Shown: one piece after another, positions 7,780-15,698 of the stretch | How the letters are laid out: every line of letters begins with the position of its first letter | How positions within the stretch are numbered: position 1 is the stretch's first letter | Assembly (NCBI GenBank): GCA_028701815.1 | Contig: JAQVPY010000008.1 | Coordinates: 1-23,298, forward strand | DNA from: Bacteroidales bacterium | Lineage (GTDB): Bacteria > Bacteroidota > Bacteroidia > Bacteroidales > BM520 | Direction: 5' to 3' | Length of the DNA stretch: 23,298 bases | The notes under the pieces: generated by a model | What the model saw: only the letters and a program-made list of their open reading frames with translations | Databases searched by the model: none | Told to the model about the DNA's origin: nothing | Translations under genes and position numbers: made by a program

Positions 7780-8939
7780 GCACTTTATACATCATTCTAA
7801 CAGTATTGTTTTACCTTATAATGCCGGCTTTTGTTCTGCGTCTATGCTACGTTTCAAAGATGGCGAATAAAATAGGAACTGTTCTCTTATGTTATATTAT
7901 CGGGCTCATCTTCGGACAGCTGTTTATCGGAGATGTCAACAGCAACATCCCCGACATACTGTCCACTATTTTAGTGCCGCTGTCGCTCCCGATGCTTTTA
8001 TTCGAGACCGACTTAAAGAAATGGAAGCGGGTGGCCGGCAAATCGTTTATCTCCATGATAATAGCGATTGTTGGCCTGGTAATTTCCATATCCGTCGGGT
8101 ACCTGATTTTCAAAGACCGCTTGCCGGAAGCTGATAAAGTAGGTGGGTTGTTAGCGGGACTTTACACCGGCGGCACACCGAATTTAGCCTCTATAAAAAT
8201 TGCCTTAGGCATTGATGAGGCGACATATATTGCCGTAAACACGGCCGACATCTGTATAGGGGCACTATATGTCCTGTTTCTGATTTCGTTTGCAAAGAAA
8301 GTCTTCAGCAAAATTTTGCCTCCTTACAAAGGAGCGACATCCGACACCCAAGCGTACACCGAAGGGCTTCCTGAAGAGAATCGTGTTATCAAAAGATTAA
8401 AAAGCTGGATAAGATATGTGAGTTTTCCGAATATTTTGGCAGCATTCGGGGTATCTTTACTTATAGCGGCGATAAGTGCCGCCGTAGGATTTTTACTCAT
8501 AAAAAACGAGGCTTTCCAGATGGCTGCGTTGATATTAATGATCACCACCCTGTCAATTATTGCGGCAACACTCAAGCCTATAAAAAAGATCAAGGGCAGT
8601 TTTGACACGGGCATGTATCTGATACTTATTTTCAGCATTGTCGTTGCGAGCATGGCCGACCTCAGCAGTTTCAGCGACGCCGTATTACCTCTGCTGGGTT
8701 ATGTGGCCATTGCCACATTCGGCACATTAATACTGCATATTCTGGGCTGTAAAATATTCAAGGTGGATGTTGACACGGCTATAGTGACTTCAGCGGCACT
8801 AATATGTTCTCCTCCTTTTGTTCCTGTTGTATGCGGTGCAATAAAAAACCGCGACGTTATGGTGTCGGGGCTTACGATAGGGATAATAGGCTACGCCGTA
8901 GGTAATTACCTCGGCGTATTAATAGCCTATATTCTCTAA
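7776..8939 (+). CDS. DUF819-family integral membrane protein
   Basis: A 387-residue protein with about ten hydrophobic segments in two halves, separated by a polar loop near residues 180-210. Family markers are LPMLLFETDLKKW (about 71-83), then GGLLAGLYTGGTPNLASIKIALG (about 122-144), and a second-half segment ending SAALICSPPFVPVVCGAIKNRDVMVSGLTIG. The LYTGGTPNL motif is typical of DUF819 (YjcL-like) proteins, a transporter-like family without a settled substrate. The ATGA overlap with the kinase gene suggests it handles the kinase's substrate or a relative of it; that is inference. It ends 2 nt before the stop of the convergent lipoprotein gene. Confidence 0.85.
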   Translation: MSTLYIILTVLFYLIMPAFVLRLCYVSKMANKIGTVLLCYIIGLIFGQLFIGDVNSNIPDILSTILVPLSLPMLLFETDLKKWKRVAGKSFISMIIAIVGLVISISVGYLIFKDRLPEADKVGGLLAGLYTGGTPNLASIKIALGIDEATYIAVNTADICIGALYVLFLISFAKKVFSKILPPYKGATSDTQAYTEGLPEENRVIKRLKSWIRYVSFPNILAAFGVSLLIAAISAAVGFLLIKNEAFQMAALILMITTLSIIAATLKPIKKIKGSFDTGMYLILIFSIVVASMADLSSFSDAVLPLLGYVAIATFGTLILHILGCKIFKVDVDTAIVTSAALICSPPFVPVVCGAIKNRDVMVSGLTIGIIGYAVGNYLGVLIAYIL

Positions 8940-8941
8940 GT

Positions 8942-9352
8942 TTATTCGATAGTATATTCTCCGGTATAAACTGTCTTTCCGTTAAAAACTATCACGAAAT
9001 TATACGTACCGGTCTCTATTCCGGATATACCATACGCTATATCGACATAGCATGTACCACTTTGAAAATTATTGCACTCCTTTTCGGAGACTTCAATAGT
9101 GTTTTCGCCATATTTTTTGAAAGAGACCGTTACGCCTGTTATTCCCGGATTAACCTTGGCATTGGCATGGAGCACACGCAACGTGTCTGAATCCTGTTCG
9201 AGGGTAAAGATATCTTCGTCGAAGACCAGTTCGCCCTTGCAGTCGGAGACGACAACGTCGCCATGACCGAGCAATGGCACGCTTTTGCAACCGATAAAGA
9301 GCGACAGGCTCAAGAACAGGGCTACCATTAAAGTTAACAAGGAATTTTTCAT
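8942..9352 (-). CDS. Small predicted lipoprotein of unknown function
   Basis: A 136-residue protein with a lipoprotein signal: a hydrophobic stretch ending SLFIGC, with Cys22 as the predicted lipidated residue. The remainder looks all-beta, with strands such as ITGVTVSFKKYG, TCYVDIAYGISG and YNFVIVFNGKTVYTGEYTIE at the end, which suggests one immunoglobulin-like sandwich. Two more cysteines (CNNFQSGTC) may form a disulfide. I do not recognise a named family. It lies 11 nt downstream of rubrerythrin on the same strand and may be co-transcribed. Confidence 0.75.
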   Translation of the reverse strand: MKNSLLTLMVALFLSLSLFIGCKSVPLLGHGDVVVSDCKGELVFDEDIFTLEQDSDTLRVLHANAKVNPGITGVTVSFKKYGENTIEVSEKECNNFQSGTCYVDIAYGISGIETGTYNFVIVFNGKTVYTGEYTIE

Positions 9353-9363
9353 AATTACTAATT

Positions 9364-9936
9364 CTAATAATTGTATGCTTTAACTTCGAAATATGCCTTT
9401 GGATGAGCACATGCAGGGCATTTTTCAGGAGCGCGATTACCGAAATGGATATATCCGCAGTTTCTGCACATCCAATAAGTAGGTTCGTCTTTTTCAAACA
9501 CCTTGTTTTCCTTAACATTTTTGAGGAGAGCCAAATATCTCTTTTCGTGTTCCGCTTCAACTTTGGCTACCATCTTAAAACAATTAGCGATTTCTGTGAA
9601 ACCTTCTTCTTCGGCATCTTTAGCAAAAGCCGGATACATATCAGACCATTCTTCATTTTCACCTGCAGCGGCAGCTGAAAGGTTTTCATCAGTTGTTCCT
9701 ATAACACCTGCGGGGAATGTAGCTGTAATTTCAACAGGGCCTCCTTCTAAAAATTTAAAGAACCTCTTTGCGTGTTCTTTTTCCTGAAGAGAAGTTTCCA
9801 TAAAGATAGCTGCTATCTGTTCATAGCCTTCATTTTTTGCAACTTTTGAGAAGAATTCGTAACGATTTCTTGCCTGTGATTCACCTGCGAAAGACTTAAG
9901 CAGGTTTTTTTCTGTTTTTGATCCTTTTAGATTCAT
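9364..9936 (-). CDS. rbr: Rubrerythrin
   Basis: A 190-residue cytoplasmic peroxide reductase that protects anaerobes from hydrogen peroxide. The N-terminal ferritin-like four-helix domain carries the diiron ligands: Glu19 in AGESQAR, the ExxH pair at 52-55 (EKEH), an acidic run at DAEEEGF, and the second ExxH at 127-130 (EAEH). The C-terminal rubredoxin-like domain has CxxC at 157-160 (CRNC) and at 173-176 (CPAC) to hold one iron. Length and order fit classical rubrerythrin (about 191 residues), and all key ligands are present. It is 52 nt downstream of rfbB on the same strand, but its function suggests separate control. I see no exact -7 box before it. Confidence 0.96.
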   Translation of the reverse strand: MNLKGSKTEKNLLKSFAGESQARNRYEFFSKVAKNEGYEQIAAIFMETSLQEKEHAKRFFKFLEGGPVEITATFPAGVIGTTDENLSAAAAGENEEWSDMYPAFAKDAEEEGFTEIANCFKMVAKVEAEHEKRYLALLKNVKENKVFEKDEPTYWMCRNCGYIHFGNRAPEKCPACAHPKAYFEVKAYNY

Positions 9937-9988
9937 AATTTTATTTTTTGATTTTAATAAAAAAATTCATAAACCGTTTTAAAGGCGG

Positions 9989-11065
9989 CTATAAATTTAT
10001 TTGTTTATATTGTTTTTCATAATATTTTAAATACTCGCCCGAGATAACGTTTTCGAGCCACTCTTTATTGTGAAGATACCATTCTACTGTTTTTGAAATG
10101 CCTTCTTCAAAAGTCGTCTCAGGCTGCCAGCCAAGCGAGTCGTGCAACTTTGTAAAGTCGATAGCATACCGCAGGTCGTGTCCGGGACGGTCTTTAACAA
10201 AAGTAATCAATTTTTGCGCTGTTCCAACTGTACGATCAAGTTTTTTGTCAACAATATCGCATATCATAGTCACGATATCAATATTTTTCATCTCGTGAGC
10301 TCCACCGATATTATATGTCTCTCCGGGGGTTCCCTTATGAAAGATTGTATCTATAGCGTCGGCATGGTCTTCAACATAAAGCCAGTCTCTTACATTTTCA
10401 CCCTTGCCATAAATTGGCAGAGGTTTATTGTTTCTGATATTATTGATAACAAGGGGGATCAATTTTTCCGGAAACTGATTCGGCCCATAGTTATTGGAGC
10501 AGTTGGAGACTATTACGGGCACTTTAAAAGTGTAGAAGTAGGATTTCACGAGGTGGTCGGAGCCTGCTTTAGCTGCGGAATAGGGGCTTCGTGGACTATA
10601 CGGAGTCGTCTCCGTAAATTTCGGAAGCTCGTCGCCGTTGCCCCGCAATGGCAGTGAGCCATAGACCTCATCGGTAGAAACATGATAAAAGAGCTTCCCT
10701 TCATAATTCCCATTCCACAAATTTTTAAAAGCATTCAGCAGCACAAAGGTTCCGAGGATATTTGTCTTAATAAAATCCATCGGTTCGAGGATAGATCTGT
10801 CGACATGTGTCTCGGCGGCGAGATGTATTACGGCGTCGAAGCGATATTTTTCGAACAGTTCATTGATATATTTATCGTCGGCAATATCTCCCCTGATAAA
10901 AGTATAATTCGGGTGATTCTCAATGTCTGCAAGGTTTTTCAAATTCCCGGCATAGGTGAGCTTATCCAAATTAAAGATATGATAATCCTTATGACGTGTT
11001 AAAAACGTTCTGACCACATGGGAGCCAATAAAGCCTGCGCCTCCGGTTATCAATATATTCTTCAT
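9989..11065 (-). CDS. rfbB: dTDP-glucose 4,6-dehydratase
   Basis: A 358-residue extended short-chain dehydrogenase that turns dTDP-glucose into dTDP-4-keto-6-deoxyglucose, the branch point to rhamnose and amino-deoxysugars. The NAD-binding motif GGAGFIG is at 8-14. The dehydratase signature STDEVYG holds the Asp-Glu pair at 132-133, and the catalytic YxxxK is Tyr162/Lys166 in PYSAAKAGSDH. SNCSNNYGPNQFPEKLIP and the NVRDWLYVEDH segment are also standard. It is the last gene of the run uridine kinase, aminotransferase, galE, rfbB, 15 nt after galE. The rfbA, rfbC and rfbD partners are not in the window. Confidence 0.96.
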   Translation of the reverse strand: MKNILITGGAGFIGSHVVRTFLTRHKDYHIFNLDKLTYAGNLKNLADIENHPNYTFIRGDIADDKYINELFEKYRFDAVIHLAAETHVDRSILEPMDFIKTNILGTFVLLNAFKNLWNGNYEGKLFYHVSTDEVYGSLPLRGNGDELPKFTETTPYSPRSPYSAAKAGSDHLVKSYFYTFKVPVIVSNCSNNYGPNQFPEKLIPLVINNIRNNKPLPIYGKGENVRDWLYVEDHADAIDTIFHKGTPGETYNIGGAHEMKNIDIVTMICDIVDKKLDRTVGTAQKLITFVKDRPGHDLRYAIDFTKLHDSLGWQPETTFEEGISKTVEWYLHNKEWLENVISGEYLKYYEKQYKQINL

Positions 11066-11080
11066 ATCGGTATTATTATT

Positions 11081-12094
11081 TTACTTCTTTCTTTTCAGTT
11101 CCCACTGCCAGGAGGTCAGCATCATATTATCGAGGTCGCGTTCCGCTTTCCATCCCAACTCTTTGTTGGCAAAAGAAGTATCCGCCCACACTTTTTCGAT
11201 ATCGCCTTCTCTGCGCGCGACAATTTTATAATTAACTTTTATATTGTTAACCTTCTCAAAAGATTTGATTATTTCGAGAACGGAATAACCTCTTCCGGTA
11301 CCAAGGTTAAAAACCTCACTCGGAGATTTACATTTTCCACCAAGCATTCTTTCAACGGCTATAACGTGGGCTTTAGCGAGGTCCACCACGTGGATATAGT
11401 CCCTCACACCCGTGCCGTCGGGAGTATTGTAGTCGTCTCCATATATGCTGACGCACTGTCTGATTCCGGCAGCGGTTTGCGTGATATAGGGGATCAGATT
11501 ATTGGGAACACCCTGTGGATATTCACCGATAAGCGCACTGTCGTGAGCGCCTATAGGATTAAAATATCTCAGTTTAATTGCTTGTATATCTGAAGCAGCG
11601 ACAGTATCATCGATAATATCCTCGCAGATTTTCTTCGTATTTCCGTAAGGAGAGAAAGCTTTTTTGAGAGGAGCCGTCTCAGATACGGGTAAGACATCGG
11701 GCTGTCCATAAACAGTACATGACGAAGAGAATACAATATTAGGTATATTCTTCTTCTCCATCATCTCGAGGACATTAATAAGCGAATTGAGATTATTTCT
11801 ATAATACAGCAGCGGTTTTTTCACCGATTCACCTACGGCCTTTGAGGCAGCGAAGTGGATGACAGCGACTATATCGGAATATTTTTCAAAAAGAATCCGT
11901 GTAGCCGTTCTATCAGACAGGTCGACTTTTTCAAAGAGAGGTTTAATGCCTGTTATATCTGCGATATTATCGACGGTTTCAGGAAAAGAATTGGACAAAT
12001 CGTCGGCGATAAGCACATCAAAGCCTTTTTGTTGCAATTCGACCACCGTATGGGAGCCTATATAGCCTGTTCCGCCTGTAACTAAAATCTTCAT
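11081..12094 (-). CDS. galE: UDP-glucose 4-epimerase
   Basis: A 337-residue NAD-dependent epimerase that interconverts UDP-glucose and UDP-galactose. GGTGYIGSHT is at 7-16, SSSCTVYGQP around 123-132, and the catalytic YxxxK is Tyr150/Lys154 in SPYGNTKKICED. LRYFNPIGAH and the GTGVRDYIHVVDLA segment are GalE hallmarks that set it apart from general epimerases. It is 4 nt downstream of the aminotransferase and 15 nt upstream of rfbB. It may also accept N-acetylated sugars, which cannot be judged here. Confidence 0.95.
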   Translation of the reverse strand: MKILVTGGTGYIGSHTVVELQQKGFDVLIADDLSNSFPETVDNIADITGIKPLFEKVDLSDRTATRILFEKYSDIVAVIHFAASKAVGESVKKPLLYYRNNLNSLINVLEMMEKKNIPNIVFSSSCTVYGQPDVLPVSETAPLKKAFSPYGNTKKICEDIIDDTVAASDIQAIKLRYFNPIGAHDSALIGEYPQGVPNNLIPYITQTAAGIRQCVSIYGDDYNTPDGTGVRDYIHVVDLAKAHVIAVERMLGGKCKSPSEVFNLGTGRGYSVLEIIKSFEKVNNIKVNYKIVARREGDIEKVWADTSFANKELGWKAERDLDNMMLTSWQWELKRKK

Positions 12095-12098
12095 CTGA

Positions 12099-13229
12099 TT
12101 ATTTATTTACGTATTCAAGAACGCTATCTGTAATATATTTTATCTGTTCGTCGTCGAGTTCCGTATGCATCGGAAGAGATATCACGCTATCGCAAAGCAT
12201 TTCGGAGACGGGGAACATTCCGTCTTTATATCGGGGGTCGAGGTAGGCTTTCTGCTTATGCAGCGGCACAGGATAATAGATGGCACAGGGCACGTTTTTA
12301 TCCATAAGATGTTGATGCAGACCGTTTCTATCGACACCTTTGGTAACCAGTGTATATTGATGAAACACATGGGTAGAGTTAGGTGCCACATACGGGGTTA
12401 CGAGTTTATCGCAGCCGGCGAAGGCGTCATTATATTTTCCGGCAGCAATTTGACGAGCTTTAATATATTCGTCGAGGTGACGGAGTTTAATTCTCAGGAT
12501 AGCTGCCTGGATAGAATCGAGGCGGGAGTTTACGCCGATAGCGTCGTGGTAATATCTCACTTTCATCCCGTGGTTGACCGTCATTCTAAGTTTTTCGGCG
12601 AGTTCATCGTCATCGGTAAACACTGCGCCGCCGTCTCCGTAGCAGCCGAGATTTTTCGAGGGGAAGAATGACACGCCGGAGGCGGTACCCATAGTTCCGG
12701 CCTTTTTAACTATTCCGTTGGAGAAGGTATATTCGGCGCCTATAGCCTGACAGGTATCTTCGATAACATAGAGGTTATGTTCCTTTGCCATATTGAGTAA
12801 TGTCTCCATTTCGGCACACTGTCCGAAAAGATGCACTGGAACGATAGCTTTTGTCTTAGGGGTGATAGCTTTTTTAACGGCTTCGGGGTCCATATTAAAA
12901 GTATCGGGACAGACGTCGACCAGCACAGGGGTAAGTCCGAGCAGGGCGATAACTTCAGCCGTAGCAATAAAAGTAAATGTTGTGGTAATAACTTCGTCAC
13001 CGGGTTTCAAGTTCAGCGCCATCATAGACACTTGAAGGGAGTCGGTTCCGTTTCCGCAGGGTATAACGTGTTTAACATGGAGATAATCCTGCAATTCCGA
13101 AGCGAAAAGCTTAACTTCGGGACCATTAATAAACGCGGACGACTTGATAACATTGATCACAGCCTCATTGATTTCCTGCTCGATTTTATTATATTGGCTG
13201 AGCAGATCGACCATTTGTATTTTTTTCAT
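12099..13229 (-). CDS. DegT/DnrJ/EryC1/StrS-family sugar aminotransferase
   Basis: A 376-residue PLP enzyme that adds an amino group from glutamate to a keto-sugar nucleotide. The fold-type I features are present: PCGNGTDSLQVSM near 57-69, ITTTFTFIATAEVI, the EDTCQAIGAEY segment (Asp158, Gln161) that holds the cofactor ring, and GVSFFPSKNLGCYGDGGAVF with Lys192 as the Schiff-base lysine. With rfbB two genes downstream, a dTDP-4-keto-6-deoxyglucose substrate is plausible. WecE-, VioA- or FdtB-like roles, or a UDP-sugar substrate, are alternatives. It is 11 nt downstream of uridine kinase. Confidence 0.9.
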   Translation of the reverse strand: MKKIQMVDLLSQYNKIEQEINEAVINVIKSSAFINGPEVKLFASELQDYLHVKHVIPCGNGTDSLQVSMMALNLKPGDEVITTTFTFIATAEVIALLGLTPVLVDVCPDTFNMDPEAVKKAITPKTKAIVPVHLFGQCAEMETLLNMAKEHNLYVIEDTCQAIGAEYTFSNGIVKKAGTMGTASGVSFFPSKNLGCYGDGGAVFTDDDELAEKLRMTVNHGMKVRYYHDAIGVNSRLDSIQAAILRIKLRHLDEYIKARQIAAGKYNDAFAGCDKLVTPYVAPNSTHVFHQYTLVTKGVDRNGLHQHLMDKNVPCAIYYPVPLHKQKAYLDPRYKDGMFPVSEMLCDSVISLPMHTELDDEQIKYITDSVLEYVNK

Positions 13230-13240
13230 AGTACAGATAA

Positions 13241-13855
13241 TTATTTTTCGGCGAGCATTAATTTTATTTTCGACAGCAGGATATCTATGCCCACTTTATT
13301 TTGCCCGCCTTGTGGGATAATAATATCAGCATATTTTTTTGTGGGTTCGATAAAAGTTTCGTGCATAACTTTCACCCACAGAGCGTAGTGGTTGAGCACT
13401 TCGTTATAGTTTCTGCCGCGTTCGACTACATCGCGTCCTATGATTCTCATAAGGCGGTCGTCGCTGTCAGCATCGACAAATACTTTTATATCAAGTTTTT
13501 TTCTCAGTGTCGGGTTAGCGAGAGCCATGATACCCTCGACGATAATAATTTTTTTAGGCTCGACAGTGATAGTCTCTTTTGCTCTTGCACACGTCACATA
13601 GGAGTATATAGGCATCTCTATGGATTTACCGGCTATAAGATCGTCGAGGTGTTTATTAAGGAGCTTAAACTCGAAAGACGAAGGATGATCGAAATTAATT
13701 TTTTTCTTTTCCTCATCGGAGAGATGTCCATTATCTTTATAATACGAATCAAGGGAGATAATAGATACTGCATCTTTAGGTAATCCGCGTTCTATTTCTC
13801 TTACCACGGTTGTCTTACCCGAGCCTGAGCCGCCTGCTATGCCAATTATTAACAT
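13241..13855 (-). CDS. udk: Uridine kinase
   Basis: A 204-residue P-loop kinase that converts uridine or cytidine to UMP or CMP in pyrimidine salvage. It starts MLIIGIAGGSGSGKTT, with the Walker A motif at 8-15. ISLDSYYKD carries the nucleoside-binding Asp, FDHPSSFE follows, and IIIVEGIMAL is the Walker-B-like strand. RIIGRDVVERGR is the lid region. The ATG at 13855 is chosen over one at 13882 because the TAnnTTTG box at 13872-13879 lies between them, and because the family normally starts right at the P-loop strand. It heads the run into the aminotransferase, galE and rfbB, linking UTP supply to sugar-nucleotide making. Confidence 0.94.
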   Translation of the reverse strand: MLIIGIAGGSGSGKTTVVREIERGLPKDAVSIISLDSYYKDNGHLSDEEKKKINFDHPSSFEFKLLNKHLDDLIAGKSIEMPIYSYVTCARAKETITVEPKKIIIVEGIMALANPTLRKKLDIKVFVDADSDDRLMRIIGRDVVERGRNYNEVLNHYALWVKVMHETFIEPTKKYADIIIPQGGQNKVGIDILLSKIKLMLAEK

Positions 13856-13871
13856 GTGAAGTTTATTTTTG

Positions 13872-13879
13872 CAAATATA
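13872..13879 (-). promoter_or_regulatory. -7 box for the udk-aminotransferase-galE-rfbB run
   Basis: Minus-strand TATATTTG followed by CA is an exact TAnnTTTG. It leaves 16 nt to the ATG at 13855 and rules out the upstream ATG at 13882. Confidence 0.6.
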
Positions 13880-13991
13880 CATTATTTTATTAAACGCTGT
13901 TTACTCTCTCAATATTTCATCGGGGTTTTTAATTTTTTTCGGCGAGCTGCGTCAGGGGACGACAATGCCAACAACGCCAGCAGCAACACCA

Positions 13992-14039
13992 ACACCTGCC
14001 AAGTCTTCGCGCGCGCGCGCGCGAAGACTTGGCAGGTGT
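13992..14039. repeat. Perfect 48-nt palindrome with (CG)8 core
   Basis: The arm ACACCTGCCAAGTCTT (13992-14007) is followed by eight CG dinucleotides (14008-14023) and then the exact complement of the arm (14024-14039). The whole is its own reverse complement, centred between 14015 and 14016. It lies 45 nt past the stop of the outer-membrane barrel gene, in the largest gap of the window. There is no T-run on either side, so it is not a standard terminator. It could form a cruciform in DNA or a long hairpin in RNA, and the alternating CG core favours Z-DNA. It may belong to a dispersed REP-like palindrome family. Confidence 0.97.
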
Positions 14040-14084
14040 ATCCCGCGTGAAGCCGCATCCGAAGGAGATAAGAAAATTGCTAAA

Positions 14085-15503
14085 TTAAAAGACGAACCCG
14101 ATATTGATATAGAAGCCGCTGAGCCCGTCATTTTTGTATGCCGAACGGCCATAGTTGATGGCAACGACAAAGTTGTGATTCATGGAGAAATAAAACCCCG
14201 CGCCATAGCCTAAATGGAGCTTGTCGTGTTCCGCATCGGTGAAATAATCTTCGAGGCTATATCCGAGAAAAGCTTCTTCCTTCAAAGGGTCGTCGTCGGA
14301 AAGGCTCAATTGATATTTGGCATTAACAATCTCGTCTTTTTTCATCTGTACTACAGCACTACCAGCATCAACAAAGGGGGCGAGAGTAAGATAAATATTT
14401 TGTTTCCCAAGGGTAAAGTTTACGAATCTCCATCTCAGCTCCAAAGAGCCAAAAGCGATATGAGAGCCTACTACCCTGTCTTTAAGGATTCCTCTAAGCG
14501 ATTTCGCACCGCCAAGACCATCACTCGTTGTTGCAGCCGAAAAAGAGCTGATCATAAACGGCTGCACATAATACGGGACAGTACCGAATAATGTTCCCTG
14601 ATAGCCGAGTCGATAAGCAAAAATCAGGCGATTTGGCACAAGAGATATATATTGTCTATGGGTGAGTGCGACGAGACCGTAGCTGCTATGATTGGAGACC
14701 GCTCCAAAAGACGGCGCAATATTAAATAAAAGTTCCGTCCATATTCCTTTGTTAGGGTTTGCTTCAATATCACGTGTGTCGTAAATGACGCCGAATTTGA
14801 CAAAAGGATGCAGTCCTCCATCGGCTTCTTCTTCGTCGATAATTCCCCATTTTACATAATTATCGTAAAGGAGGTCGACTTCTGGAAGTCTGTTAGGGTC
14901 ATCTTCATCTTTCTTCTTATTGAGTCGATCTATATCCACCGTCCCCATCTGGAACCAATAGACGCCTATTCCGGCGAGCCATTTAAAATCGCTATTACCG
15001 ATACTTTGTTGTAAATCGAAAGTATAACGAAGCAGATTTCTTTTCTGACGATAAAACATTCTTGAAATATAGTCCGTATTAGTAGTATCTTTACTATTTG
15101 AAAAATCGCTGTTGAAGACGGTCATTGCCCCGTTAAAACCGTAGAAGTGGTCCGCCCTACTCGGCAGATAACTCAAATCGGTAGTAAACCTAAGTCCATA
15201 AGGAAGACTTGCCTTATCGTCATAAAACAGTTGGAATACGCTGCTACCCTTAGTATAAGTAGAAGCTTCTACTTTTATTGCTCTAAAATAGTCCGGGTAT
15301 CTCGAGCCGTCGCCATAATGAAAAACCTGTCCCAAAGCCCCATATTGAAATCCTAAATCCGTGTTATAAGACACTACCGGCAGTCCGCCAAAATTCCATC
15401 CGGTTTTGATTTTTTCCTTTGAGACGGCAGTGGTGTCGGGATCATTACAGAGTGCAACGACAGAAAACATTACAGCGATAAAGAGTAAAAAAGTTCTTTT
15501 CAT
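14085..15503 (-). CDS. BamA/TamA-like outer-membrane barrel protein
   Basis: A 472-residue outer-membrane protein. It has a signal peptide at 1-19 and then GWNFGGLPVVSYNTDLGFQYG, a start typical of Bacteroidota proteins annotated as BamA/TamA family (DUF5982-type N-terminus). Alternating strands follow, including FVKFGVIYDTRDIEANPNKG (the DTRD/NP motif of Omp85 barrels), and later SLRGILKDRVVG and FGSLELRWRFVNF. The chain ends INIGFVF with a C-terminal phenylalanine, the usual barrel recognition signal. No POTRA domains are visible, so it is only a barrel plus a short N-terminal segment. A transport or lipid-related role is unproven. Upstream, TAACTTAG at 15523-15530 is a near match to a -7 box. 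Confidence 0.8.
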   Translation of the reverse strand: MKRTFLLFIAVMFSVVALCNDPDTTAVSKEKIKTGWNFGGLPVVSYNTDLGFQYGALGQVFHYGDGSRYPDYFRAIKVEASTYTKGSSVFQLFYDDKASLPYGLRFTTDLSYLPSRADHFYGFNGAMTVFNSDFSNSKDTTNTDYISRMFYRQKRNLLRYTFDLQQSIGNSDFKWLAGIGVYWFQMGTVDIDRLNKKKDEDDPNRLPEVDLLYDNYVKWGIIDEEEADGGLHPFVKFGVIYDTRDIEANPNKGIWTELLFNIAPSFGAVSNHSSYGLVALTHRQYISLVPNRLIFAYRLGYQGTLFGTVPYYVQPFMISSFSAATTSDGLGGAKSLRGILKDRVVGSHIAFGSLELRWRFVNFTLGKQNIYLTLAPFVDAGSAVVQMKKDEIVNAKYQLSLSDDDPLKEEAFLGYSLEDYFTDAEHDKLHLGYGAGFYFSMNHNFVVAINYGRSAYKNDGLSGFYINIGFVF

Positions 15504-15669
15504 AAGTCATTAATTTTGATTGCTAAGTTAAACACAATCATTGAATTTTCACATTTTTTATAATTCATTTATCAACAGAAATTTAAACAATTAATTGAAT
15601 AACCATCGCAATTTCAATCACCCAAAATTAATTCCTGATTTCTAATTTTCAATTCTTAATTAAATATCG

Positions 15670-15677
15670 TATATTTG
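15670..15677 (+). promoter_or_regulatory. -7 box for lpxD-lpxC
   Basis: TATATTTG followed by C matches TAnnTTTG, with 21 nt to the ATG at 15699. It overlaps the upstream ATG at 15675, which argues against that start. Confidence 0.6.
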
Positions 15678-15698
15678 CAGTTTATACAAAACAAAATT

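Noticed and set aside
9937..9988. Possible terminator between rfbB and rubrerythrin
   Set aside because: Only a weak CCG/CGG pairing with an A/T-rich interior precedes the T-run; too weak to call.
12165..13388. Several plus-strand frames of 80-185 codons opposite the aminotransferase and udk
   Set aside because: Shadows of strong minus-strand genes with intact catalytic motifs.
13869..14213. A 114-codon plus-strand frame through the palindrome
   Set aside because: It starts in the udk promoter, runs across the (CG)8 palindrome as an Arg-Ala run, and ends antisense to the barrel gene. No recognisable protein features.
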